Shown: positions 51,646 to 59,960 of the stretch, in pieces
Position numbering within the stretch: position 1 is the stretch's first letter
Layout: each line of letters begins with the position of its first letter
NCBI RefSeq assembly: GCF_041897535.1
Contig: NZ_CP169217.1
Span: 248,001-312,000 of the forward strand
DNA from: Methylomicrobium lacus_A
GTDB taxonomy: Bacteria; Pseudomonadota; Gammaproteobacteria; Methylococcales; Methylomonadaceae
DNA length: 64,000 nt
Direction of reading: 5' to 3'
Notes under the pieces: generated by a model
Told to the model about the DNA's origin: nothing
What the model saw: only the letters and a program-made list of their open reading frames with translations
Databases searched by the model: none
Made by a program: the position numbers and the translations under genes

Positions 51646-52932
51646 ATGAGCCTGATAAAAATGATGCCGTTGCAGGCCTTGCTGTGCGCAAGCGCCTTAC
51701 TGACCGGCTGCGCATCGAACGAGATATACCGGAGCATTTACGAACCGTGTAGCGTTTCACCAGGCAATGCGTGCGAGAAAAACTCGCTGCATCTTTACAA
51801 TACGGACCAGGACAATGAATACACGCTGGGCTTTGTCGAGATCGACGATCAAGGTCAACTGCGCGACCGCAAACAGATGCAGGCTCTGCTCGATACCCTC
51901 TACAAAAAAGCCGCCGAAGAAAGCATCTTACTGAACGTCTTCGTGCACGGCTGGCATCACAACGCCCGCCCCGGTGATCCGAATATCGAAAGTTTCAAGG
52001 ACAATCTCGCCAAACTCAGCGCGATCGAAAGCCGGCGCAGCAAGGAGCTGAAGCGCCCTGCCCGCAAAATTGCCGGCGTCTATGTCGGATGGCGCGGCGA
52101 ATCGATCGACGTGCCGCCGTTCAACTATCTGACCTTCTGGGATCGTAAAAGCACCGCGCAGGATGTCGGCTATCTCGGCGTCAGCGAACTCTTGGTCAAG
52201 CTGGAGGAAATCGCGAATGTGCGCAATTCGATGATGCCGCCGATCAAAAGCCGGCTGGTTGTGATCGGCCACAGCTTCGGCGGCGCGGTCGTGTACAGCG
52301 CGACCTCGCAAATCCTGGCCAGCCGCTTCGTCGACAGTCAGGAAGGCAAAGGCTTTACCGATACCGCCAAAGGTTTCGGCGATTTGGTCGTGTTGCTGAA
52401 TCCGGCGTTCGAAGCGCTGCGTTATGCGCCCTTTTACGATCTGGCCCAGGCGCGTTGCAGTTACTTTCCGCAGCAAGTGCCGCGTCTGGCGATTTTGACC
52501 TCGGAAGCCGACGTCGCTACCGGTACCCTGTTTCCGTTGGGCCGCGTGTTCTCGACTTTTTTCGAAACCCATCACGATATCGAACGCAACGACTGCAAAC
52601 ATCCGCTCGCACTGGATGAAGGCGAAGCCGACCGCAATACGGTTGGCCATTATCTGCCATTGATCAGCCATAACTTGACGTCTTTGGACAAGGAAAAAAA
52701 CCTGCAGATCGCAAGCTATGACAACATGAAAAGCCTCTGGAGCACGCAAACGCCGGGCGGTTCCACGCAATACGGCTCCACCGTGCTGACGCACCTGAGC
52801 AGGACCAATCCGCAAAACCCTTATCTGAATATCCGGGTCGATGAAGACATCATCGCGGATCACAACGACGTGTTCAACGAAAAGGTGATGGAATTTATCC
52901 GCTTGCTGATCGGGCTGTCGACGGAGGATTGA
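51646..52932 (+). CDS. Lipoprotein with an alpha/beta-hydrolase fold
   Basis: 428 residues from ATG 51646, with GGAGA five bases before it. Signal peptide with lipobox LLTGC (Cys22). The oxyanion/strand region ILLNVFVHGWHHNARPGD and the nucleophile elbow LVVIGHSFGGAVVYS are clear, so a serine hydrolase is likely. Substrate unknown. It is followed by a secreted metzincin gene on the same strand, about 140 bases on. Only the general class is shared with the lipoprotein at 29949-31193. Confidence 0.75.
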   Translation: MSLIKMMPLQALLCASALLTGCASNEIYRSIYEPCSVSPGNACEKNSLHLYNTDQDNEYTLGFVEIDDQGQLRDRKQMQALLDTLYKKAAEESILLNVFVHGWHHNARPGDPNIESFKDNLAKLSAIESRRSKELKRPARKIAGVYVGWRGESIDVPPFNYLTFWDRKSTAQDVGYLGVSELLVKLEEIANVRNSMMPPIKSRLVVIGHSFGGAVVYSATSQILASRFVDSQEGKGFTDTAKGFGDLVVLLNPAFEALRYAPFYDLAQARCSYFPQQVPRLAILTSEADVATGTLFPLGRVFSTFFETHHDIERNDCKHPLALDEGEADRNTVGHYLPLISHNLTSLDKEKNLQIASYDNMKSLWSTQTPGGSTQYGSTVLTHLSRTNPQNPYLNIRVDEDIIADHNDVFNEKVMEFIRLLIGLSTED

Positions 52933-53075
52933 AGCAGAAAGTTTTAGCCATGCCGCGTTAACTTATTCTTCAGAATGCAATAAACAGGCGTTAGACTCAT
53001 GCGAGGTCGGAATGTGCCGGGCATTCTGGCCGGCGCTTTGAGCCTTACCTCGCACTGTTCAAATTCAATCGCACT

Positions 53076-55217
53076 ATGGACAGCAAAAAATCAGTCTTAT
53101 TTACCCTCTTGGGTACCATTCTCGTTACGCCATTACCCGCCGCATCAAAGCCACCGGTCAAGCATTTCAATCGTGGATCGCATGTCCAGCTGCGTGATCT
53201 TCCCGCAGGCCGGTTTCGGGATAGGCTGTCGGGACTTCCCGATCATGTTAGACACAGGACGTTGGGAAACCTTGACAATATCTCCTTTACTGAGTTGGAT
53301 TTAGCGCATCTTCACACTAACAATCAGGGGGATGTGTTTTACGCTGATCTATTCGAAGCGCCGGATACTTCATCAGCAGTTGCTCAGCCGAGCGCTGCAT
53401 CATCGGCAAACACCACCATTACCGAGTCTGATGTCTTTGCTTTGCATAGCTTGCCTGACTCAAAGAACGTGATTTACCTGGATTTCAACGGGCGCGATAT
53501 TGCCGGCACAACCTGGAACAGCGATTATCCTAAAAACACGGTGTTAAAGGCCAAGGCGTTTACTTCCGATAACGACATTGCGCATTTTAGTCTGACGGAA
53601 TTAAGCCAAATCGCCGAGATTTGGCACCAAGTTGCCGAAGACTTCGCCCCGTTCGATGTGGACGTGACCACCGAAGAGCCGTCTGTGCTCGGCCCGACTA
53701 CCGGAACCATCCTGATTACGAGCGATGTCGATAGCAATGGCGTCGCGATGCCGGCATACCAGCAAGCTTCCGGCGCGTCGGCTGTCGATGTCTGGGGTAA
53801 AAGCGATTATGCCAGCTATTATTCGCCCGCATTCGTGTATTACAACGCTACGGGTCTGGAACCGGCGAATATCGCGCTGATCGCTTCGCATGAAATGGGG
53901 CACAATTTGGGTCTTGCGCATGACGGTTACTCGGATGGTGGTTCCCATCAGGACTATTACGCGGGCAGCGGCTGGGGGGAGTCTTCCTGGGCGCCCATCA
54001 TGGGATCGGGTTATAACAAGAACGTCACCGAATGGAGTAACGGCGACTACCCGGGCGCCACGCAAACCCAGGACGACACCGCCATCATCGCCGAAAAACT
54101 CGGCTATCGCCCCGACGACCATGACGGCATTACGCCTTTGGTTATCGCTTCAGATGGCAGCATCCAGTCCACCACCCCGGAAACAGACCCGAATAATACG
54201 ATACCGTATAACAAGGGCATTATAGGAACCCGCGACGATGTGGATTACTTCATGTTGGATGCGGCCGGCTCGATCAACCTGCTAGCAACACCCGCATGGG
54301 AAGCATTTTATTCGCCGGATCGGCGCGGAACCAATCTGGATATCAAGCTTGTCTTGTATGATTGGTACGGCAATAACATAGCCGAAAGCGATTCGCAAAT
54401 CGGCACCGATGCCGAGATTACCACGTCGCTTCAGCCGGGTCATTACCTGTTAGCCGTTGAAGGGGTTGGCAATTTTGTGACCGCCTATTCCGATTACGGC
54501 AGTCTCGGCCAATATTTCATTACCGGCCATGTTGCGGTGCCGCCGCCGACCGCCAAGGCTTCCGTTTCAAGGCAAAAAGGAAAATCCAAATATACATTCC
54601 GTTTCTCTGGCGACGGCTCGGTTGATTCTGATAACGCGGCGTTAACCTACCTTTGGGATTTTGGCGATGGTTTTTCCTCGGATCAAAAGTACCATGAGCA
54701 TGTTTATTGCTCTCCGGGCACTTACCGGGCCAGATTGTTCGTGACGAATACGACCACCGGCCTGACAGGCCAAAGCCTACTCACGCATACGATTGCAGGC
54801 AAGCCGACGACAAAGAAATCCGCCGATTGCAAGACGCATCAGGTTGGCGATGCTTACTGGTTGGGATTGGATACCCGTGGCGTGAACGACGCGCCGGTAG
54901 CCCGGGCTTCAGGCAGTAAAGTCCCGAAGAGGCCTAAATTCTCCGTCCTGTTTTCGAGCGAAGGCAGCGGCGATGTGGATGGCGATGCGCTGTCTTATGT
55001 ATGGGAGTTTGGCGACGGTTTCACTTCGACCGAAAAGAACCATGAACACGCTTACTGTGCGCCGGGAAGTTACACCGTGAAACTGACCGTGACCGACCCC
55101 GGCGGCTTGTCCGGCCAGAAGATGTTTACGCAGGTGATCAAGGGTAGCAAGTCCACAGCCAAATCCCTGGAAGATTGCCAGGCCTATGCCAAGACATCAA
55201 GGGATGGGCATGTGTGA
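53076..55217 (+). CDS. Secreted metzincin-type metalloprotease with two PKD domains
   Basis: 713 residues. An N-terminal signal peptide (SVLFTLLGTILVTPLPAASK) is followed by a propeptide-like stretch and a metalloprotease domain with the zinc motif HEMGHNLGLAHD (residues 272-283) and a likely Met-turn APIMGSG. A beta-rich pre-peptidase-like region (about 370-480: DDVDYFMLDAAGSINL...) follows, then two PKD domains with WDFGDG (about 530) and WEFGDG (about 645). Each PKD is followed by a Cys-containing segment (CSPGTYRARL, CAPGSYTVKL). It probably degrades extracellular protein or polysaccharide-bound protein. No C-terminal sorting signal is evident. Confidence 0.8.
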   Translation: MDSKKSVLFTLLGTILVTPLPAASKPPVKHFNRGSHVQLRDLPAGRFRDRLSGLPDHVRHRTLGNLDNISFTELDLAHLHTNNQGDVFYADLFEAPDTSSAVAQPSAASSANTTITESDVFALHSLPDSKNVIYLDFNGRDIAGTTWNSDYPKNTVLKAKAFTSDNDIAHFSLTELSQIAEIWHQVAEDFAPFDVDVTTEEPSVLGPTTGTILITSDVDSNGVAMPAYQQASGASAVDVWGKSDYASYYSPAFVYYNATGLEPANIALIASHEMGHNLGLAHDGYSDGGSHQDYYAGSGWGESSWAPIMGSGYNKNVTEWSNGDYPGATQTQDDTAIIAEKLGYRPDDHDGITPLVIASDGSIQSTTPETDPNNTIPYNKGIIGTRDDVDYFMLDAAGSINLLATPAWEAFYSPDRRGTNLDIKLVLYDWYGNNIAESDSQIGTDAEITTSLQPGHYLLAVEGVGNFVTAYSDYGSLGQYFITGHVAVPPPTAKASVSRQKGKSKYTFRFSGDGSVDSDNAALTYLWDFGDGFSSDQKYHEHVYCSPGTYRARLFVTNTTTGLTGQSLLTHTIAGKPTTKKSADCKTHQVGDAYWLGLDTRGVNDAPVARASGSKVPKRPKFSVLFSSEGSGDVDGDALSYVWEFGDGFTSTEKNHEHAYCAPGSYTVKLTVTDPGGLSGQKMFTQVIKGSKSTAKSLEDCQAYAKTSRDGHV

Positions 55218-55336
55218 ATTTTCATTGCGCAATCCGTTCAGCCGACGCTTTCGGATAACGGCCAAAGTTGGCCAGCAAAGCCAAGCATCCTCCCGTCAAT
55301 TGGATAATAGCGATCCATAGCAGACGATACGGAAAT

Positions 55337-56242
55337 CTAATGGGCTTGCGGATTACGCTTCTGCACGAGTTCGACGATCTCCGACGCCATGCTCAATGCA
55401 TCGAAAGCCCGAACTGCCGGATGCGTCAGGATCGCTTCCCGGCCTATCAGGGAGAGAACCCGCCGCGTCGCGATGTCTTGCGCCTTGTTTTCGCTCACGA
55501 GTTTGAACAAGTCGGCGATCAGGCTGTTCTGACTGCGGTTGACTTCACGGCAGGTTTTTGCATCGCACTCGCTCTCGGCAAAGTTACCGTCCGCATCGGT
55601 CGTCAGCACGCGACCCAGAGGTTTCGCGCCGTCGAATCGGTCGGCGACGATCACTTTACCGTCTTTGTATAAAACGCCGCTCAGATAGCGGCCGTCCTCC
55701 CCGGCCAGCAAGCCTATAAATCTTTCTCCACTGGATAGTTGCGTCAACATGCCGGCGGCATAGCTGCCGTCGCCGTTGATTGCACCGTCGTAAAGGCCGC
55801 GTTTCGTATTCAGTGTGACCAGGATTTTGCCTTCAATAGCGGCAAATCGGCCCTGATTCAGCAGGCCGGTGGCCGCGCCATAAAACGCGCTGTCGTTCGG
55901 TGTGCACAATGTTGTAGAGTCACACCAGCGTGCAAATCCGCTGCCGTCTGCCAAGCCGTCGATGCAGCCGCAGTTGTCGCTTTGCGCACAGGTGGTTTTC
56001 CAAAAGCTGGTCAATACCTTCTTTTTCACGGAACGCATCAGGCTTCCTGCAGGTTGGACGTTACAGGAGATCCAATCTTTCGCATTCACATTAGCGCTGG
56101 TTTTCGGATTAATCGCTTGGGGAATGGGGGCGGAGTAATCAAAGCCGTCCTTCAGGTCAGATTGCGGTTCGTAAAGCGCGCAACCGGTCAAGGCGCTGGC
56201 CATCATGGCCAGCAGAATCCAAAGAGAGGATTGTTTATTCAT
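55337..56242 (-). CDS. Lipoprotein of unknown function, MORN-like repeats
   Basis: 301 residues with a lipoprotein signal (SALTGC, Cys21). A cysteine-rich segment (CAQSDNCGCIDGLADG... CDSTTLC) is followed by repeats reminiscent of MORN modules (GLYDGAINGDGSYAAGML, GRYLSGVLYKDGKVI), which often mark surface-exposed or scaffolding proteins. The start overlaps the stop of the upstream 70-residue gene by four bases, so the two form an operon. I do not recognise a family. Confidence 0.6.
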   Translation of the reverse strand: MNKQSSLWILLAMMASALTGCALYEPQSDLKDGFDYSAPIPQAINPKTSANVNAKDWISCNVQPAGSLMRSVKKKVLTSFWKTTCAQSDNCGCIDGLADGSGFARWCDSTTLCTPNDSAFYGAATGLLNQGRFAAIEGKILVTLNTKRGLYDGAINGDGSYAAGMLTQLSSGERFIGLLAGEDGRYLSGVLYKDGKVIVADRFDGAKPLGRVLTTDADGNFAESECDAKTCREVNRSQNSLIADLFKLVSENKAQDIATRRVLSLIGREAILTHPAVRAFDALSMASEIVELVQKRNPQAH

Positions 56243-56451
56243 TCGTTAGCGACGGGTGTCGTGTAATCATTCTTGATGTCCTTGCAACGATCACCGCATT
56301 GATCGAGCCTATCCTTGCGCGCTTTTTGCGCCGCGGCGGCATTGTGGCGGTATCCTTCAGTCGCACGTTTCTCCGCTTGCCGAATATCCTTGTCTTTGGA
56401 TGACATGGCAAACAAAACAAGCAGGATGACAAAGATAAGCCAAGGCGGCAT
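56239..56451 (-). CDS. Small single-helix membrane protein of unknown function
   Basis: 70 residues: an N-terminal hydrophobic helix (MPPWLIFVILLVLFAMS) and a charged, Cys-containing tail (LDQCGDRCKDIKND). It is upstream of and overlaps the MORN-like lipoprotein gene by four bases, so they are translated together. No family was recognised. Confidence 0.55.
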   Translation of the reverse strand: MPPWLIFVILLVLFAMSSKDKDIRQAEKRATEGYRHNAAAAQKARKDRLDQCGDRCKDIKNDYTTPVANE

Positions 56452-56763
56452 ATGCGTCTCCAGGTGCTAGGTATTTCAGGGGTGTGCATTATGCTACGTT
56501 GATTGCGGAACTTCAAAAAAATTCGCGCCCTTCCCCGCTTTAACAAAGCTAATGGGATCTCCTACCCTACATTTTATCATCCCGCAAACCCTGTCAACAC
56601 TTTGCTGGATACTTTTAGGTTGAAGCCGATTCAACTGCTTTCTTACTTACTGAAATACACTGCAATCATGCCGAGGATCGGAAAATTTAGTCCCTCAATA
56701 ATAGACTCTATTATCTGATAATATTATAATAACGACAAATAATTTTTCCCTCCGGAGAATGCT
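56452..56763. other. Intergenic region before the Tus-like gene
   Basis: 312 bases with no gene. It is AT-rich toward its right end, with repeats of ATAATA around 56696-56732, and has TCCGGAG as ribosome-binding site before the Tus-like start. I looked for a Ter-like site of the E. coli form over the promoter, where TerB lies in E. coli tus, and did not find a convincing one. Confidence 0.4.
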
Positions 56764-57660
56764 ATGTCGTCTAAAGAATCCGAATTAAAGGCCGAATTAC
56801 TCACCGTTTTCACGGCGTATAAAGATGCGCATAATGAATTGGTTGCCTGCCTCGATGCGGATACCGCTTATCCTGCCTGGATTCAGCAGGTAGAAGGGGA
56901 TCATGCCGCGACTCGGAATATGTTGAAAAGCATCGTACTGAACTGGTCTTACAGTGACGATGGTCAGGAACCTGGATCTACTATCCAATTCAACGGACTG
57001 GCTTCCTGCTCGATGAGCACCTATATGGCGATTGAACGGGTGAACGAGCAGCGGGATCTGCTGCATAAACAACTGATGAAGATGGATTCTCTAGAAAATG
57101 AGCTTGATTTATCAGACAACGAGGAGGATGACGACGGTTATCGCTTATCCAAACGCGCCATGGCCCGCCTGGGTTATCCTCGCTTCAATCGCCGGCAAGC
57201 GTGCCGAAAATTTACCGCACTCCCCTGCCCCGTGCTGTCGGCCGGTTTTTTCTGGAATCGGTACCGAAAAACCACGAAGCTGGACCGGACACAAGTTCAG
57301 GCCCGTCTGGATAAACTGTTGCAGCGGTCTCTGGCTGAAAATGACGCGATTTATCACGAGATCGAGCGCTTTCATGCGATTAACGATGAATGCTTGGTAC
57401 AGGTTTTCCCGGAAAGTATCCATCGGCGAGTCAACCTATGCACCAATCAGGACGGTGTAGAGAAACGCATTCAGCGCTACGCCCACACGCCCATTTTTTA
57501 TGTGTCCACGCCGGATCGCCCGCTGCCGCCCAAAACGTTGCTGCCGGATGAACCTGCTGCGAAAGAGTGCCGACTGGCAAAGCGCAATATCACCATCGAA
57601 AGCGAACCTTATTTACCTTTGCTGGATCTTTATCGATTATTGCCTAAGCACCGTAAATAG
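56764..57660 (+). CDS. Tus-family replication-terminus-binding protein (remote)
   Basis: 298 residues, the size of E. coli Tus (309). Similarity is remote but ordered along the second half: [26 protein letters not shown] aligns with the Tus segment around [46 protein letters not shown] with the segment ending ACPTPLIALI, and [13 protein letters not shown] with the C-terminal RLHLYVAD. Tus binds Ter sites and blocks replication forks from one side. Its position about 25 kb from dif supports the call. The N-terminal half ([24 protein letters not shown]) shows no match by eye. If not Tus, it is an orphan basic DNA-binding protein. Confidence 0.55.
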   Translation: [298 protein letters not shown]

Positions 57661-57673
57661 CGCATTTTTGCCA

Positions 57674-57784
57674 GCTCGGCAGTGGTTGGGGCGACTTGTC
57701 TGGGCCTGGTTCCTCCCTTCCTACTCCCACGAACTGAATCCCATCGGAATATTATGGAAGACGCACAGTCGAATAACTAAATAA
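57674..57784 (+). pseudogene. Fragment of an IS630-type transposase
   Basis: A 36-codon piece ending WAWFLPSYSHELNPIGILWKTHSRITK, which is the C-terminal glutamate motif of IS630-type transposases (LPPYSPELNPIE-LW) with the catalytic Glu replaced by Gly. No start or earlier domain is present. It is not the same sequence as the IS630 element at 18.4 kb. Confidence 0.7.
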
Positions 57785-57868
57785 TTCTCCGGCCCTCGCG
57801 GAAATTGATTGATCTATAACGGCATCTCGCTACAATGAGTCAATCCCAAACCGTAGGAGACTAACGCA

Positions 57869-58798
57869 ATGACCTACCCGACGCCCAAAATAAAGCCCTC
57901 AGAGATTACTCCACGCGACATCTATCAGGCTCGGCGGCAGTTCATGCAGCTGACTGCGGCAGTAGCCGCCGCAGCACTGTGGCCGGGAGAACTGTTCGCC
58001 GGCGAAAAACTCGCGACTGCCAAGTCTTCAAATTTCGCCGCCAAGGAAGAACTGACGCCGTACGACAAGGTCACGCAATACAACAATTTTTATGAATTCG
58101 GCACCGGCAAAGACGATCCTGCCGCCTATGCCGGCAGCTTGAAAACGCGGCCGTGGACGATTACGATCGAAGGCGAAGTGCATAAACCGATGACTTTCGA
58201 CATCGATCAGATCCTGAAGATGGCGCCTTTGGAAGAGCGGATTTACCGGCTGCGCTGCGTCGAAGCCTGGTCGATGGTGGTGCCGTGGATCGGATTTCCC
58301 TTAGCCGAACTGATCAAGCGGGTCGAGCCGACCGGCAAGGCGAAGTTCGTTGAATTCATCAGCCTGCACGATCCCGAGCAAATGCCGGGGCAGCGCACTT
58401 CGGTGCTGAACTGGCCTTACAAGGAAGGCTTGCGCATCGATGAGGCGATGCATCCTTTAACCTTACTGACGGTTGGCCTGTACGGCGAAGTTCTGCCCAA
58501 GCAGAATGGCGCGCCGGTACGGATCGTAGTGCCCTGGAAATACGGCTTCAAAAGCGCCAAGTCGATCGTGAAAATCCGTCTCGTCGAAAACCAACCCGTA
58601 TCCAGCTGGACCCAAGCCAACCCCAACGAGTACGGCTTTTATTCGAACGTCAATCCGGAAGTGGATCATGCCCGCTGGAGCCAGGCCAAGGAACGTCGTA
58701 TCGGCGAATTCTTCAAACGCCCGACATTGCCGTTTAACGGTTATGCCGAACAGGTCGCACAGCTGTATGCCGGCATGGATCTGAAAAAATATTTCTAA
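57869..58798 (+). CDS. msrP: Protein-methionine-sulfoxide reductase catalytic subunit
   Basis: A periplasmic molybdenum-cofactor enzyme that repairs oxidised methionines in envelope proteins. 309 residues with a Tat signal (RR at 22-23 in RRQFMQL followed by a hydrophobic stretch). The molybdenum-ligating cysteine is Cys130 in YRLRCVEAWSMVVPW. GAPVRIVVPWKYGFKSAKSIVKI is typical of the family. It is followed five bases later by msrQ, its membrane electron donor. Confidence 0.95.
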   Translation: MTYPTPKIKPSEITPRDIYQARRQFMQLTAAVAAAALWPGELFAGEKLATAKSSNFAAKEELTPYDKVTQYNNFYEFGTGKDDPAAYAGSLKTRPWTITIEGEVHKPMTFDIDQILKMAPLEERIYRLRCVEAWSMVVPWIGFPLAELIKRVEPTGKAKFVEFISLHDPEQMPGQRTSVLNWPYKEGLRIDEAMHPLTLLTVGLYGEVLPKQNGAPVRIVVPWKYGFKSAKSIVKIRLVENQPVSSWTQANPNEYGFYSNVNPEVDHARWSQAKERRIGEFFKRPTLPFNGYAEQVAQLYAGMDLKKYF

Positions 58799-58803
58799 AA
58801 CCC

Positions 58804-59487
58804 ATGGCGCGTAAAAACTTGCACGATAAGCGCTTGGCCTGGATAAAAACCGGGGTATTTTTTCTGGCGCTGCTGCCTGCAATCAAGCTGGCGATCGGCG
58901 CTTGCCTCGACGCGTTGGGCGCGAATCCGATCGAAAAAATCACCCGGACCACCGGCTATTGGACATTGACCCTACTGTGGGTGTCGCTGACGGCGACGCC
59001 GCTCCGGCTGCTGTTCAAATGGAACTGGCCGATCAGGATACGGCGAATGCTTGGGCTCTTTGCCTTCTTTTACGGCAGCCTGCATTTTTTGACTTATCTG
59101 ATTCTGGACCAGTTTTTCGACTGGGAGGCGATCGCCGCCGACATCGTCAAACGCCCCTACATTACGGTCGGCTTCCCGGCCTTTGTGTTGATGATCCCGT
59201 TGGCGCTGACCTCGACCGACCGCATGATCAAACGCCTGGGCGGCAAACGCTGGCGCTGGCTGCATCGCCTGGTTTATCTGAGCGCGATCGGCGGCGTGGT
59301 GCATTATGCCTGGCTGGTCAAGAAAGACCTGACGAATCCCTTGATATTCGCGGTACTGCTGGCGGTTTTGTTCGGCATCCGAATACTCTATCGGCTCATC
59401 GGCGCTACGAAACCGGTCTTTACGCCGGTCAAACGAAAAACATCGCGTACAGATAAACCAACACCGAAGGAATCAAGACCAGTTTGA
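58804..59487 (+). CDS. msrQ: Haem-binding membrane subunit of the MsrPQ system
   Basis: A six-helix haem b protein (ferric-reductase-like) that passes electrons from the quinone pool to MsrP. 227 residues; the family stretch GYWTLTLLWVSLTATPLRLLF and the haem histidines in GSLHFLTYLI and LHRLVYLSAIGGVVHYAWLV are present. The last 59 bases overlap the convergent gene at 59429, which is unusual but the conserved part ends well before the overlap. Confidence 0.93.
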   Translation: MARKNLHDKRLAWIKTGVFFLALLPAIKLAIGACLDALGANPIEKITRTTGYWTLTLLWVSLTATPLRLLFKWNWPIRIRRMLGLFAFFYGSLHFLTYLILDQFFDWEAIAADIVKRPYITVGFPAFVLMIPLALTSTDRMIKRLGGKRWRWLHRLVYLSAIGGVVHYAWLVKKDLTNPLIFAVLLAVLFGIRILYRLIGATKPVFTPVKRKTSRTDKPTPKESRPV

Positions 59488-59878
59488 TTTTTTCAAAAAA
59501 GGTAAGGCCCCGCCAATACTCAATCGGGTTGAATGGATGCTCGGACCAGAAGTGCTGCCATGCGGCTTGGCATCGGCGAAAGCTGCGATAGAAATAACGC
59601 CCCAGCCAATACAAGGGATAGGCAGCGATCGCCACCAAGATATAAAACACGATCGTTTGTGTCGAGTGCAAATTGGTCTCGAACAGGCCCTCGATCAGAT
59701 GATCCAGTATCGATTCGAGCCCCTCGAACAAAAGATGGGAGAGTTCGAGGAACCATTCGAACAAGTAATGCAGCGTAGTGGTGGTCAAATCGAAAACGAC
59801 ATCAGGGAAAAACACGATGACCGCCAAAACTGTCAGTCCCAGAATCTTTAGATAGTTCCCCTTAGCTGAAGCATCCAT
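59429..59878 (-). CDS. Membrane protein of unknown function
   Basis: 149 residues from ATG 59876-59878, with GGGAGAGAG before it. Helices are predicted at ILGLTVLAVIVFFPDVVF, TIVFYILVAIAAYPLYWLG and IKLVLIPSVLVYLYAMFF, with an amphipathic stretch of repeated leucine/phenylalanine and glutamate (LFEWFLELSHLLFEGLESILDHLIEGLFE) between them. The 3' end overlaps the convergent msrQ gene. No family was recognised. Confidence 0.65.
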   Translation of the reverse strand: MDASAKGNYLKILGLTVLAVIVFFPDVVFDLTTTTLHYLFEWFLELSHLLFEGLESILDHLIEGLFETNLHSTQTIVFYILVAIAAYPLYWLGRYFYRSFRRCQAAWQHFWSEHPFNPIEYWRGLTFFEKIKLVLIPSVLVYLYAMFFV

Positions 59879-59960
59879 AACTCTCTCCCGAATCGAATGG
59901 AGCAAGGCGGCCGAACGGCCGCCGCGACCCTAATTAAATCATGACCCAACCAGCCGCATT

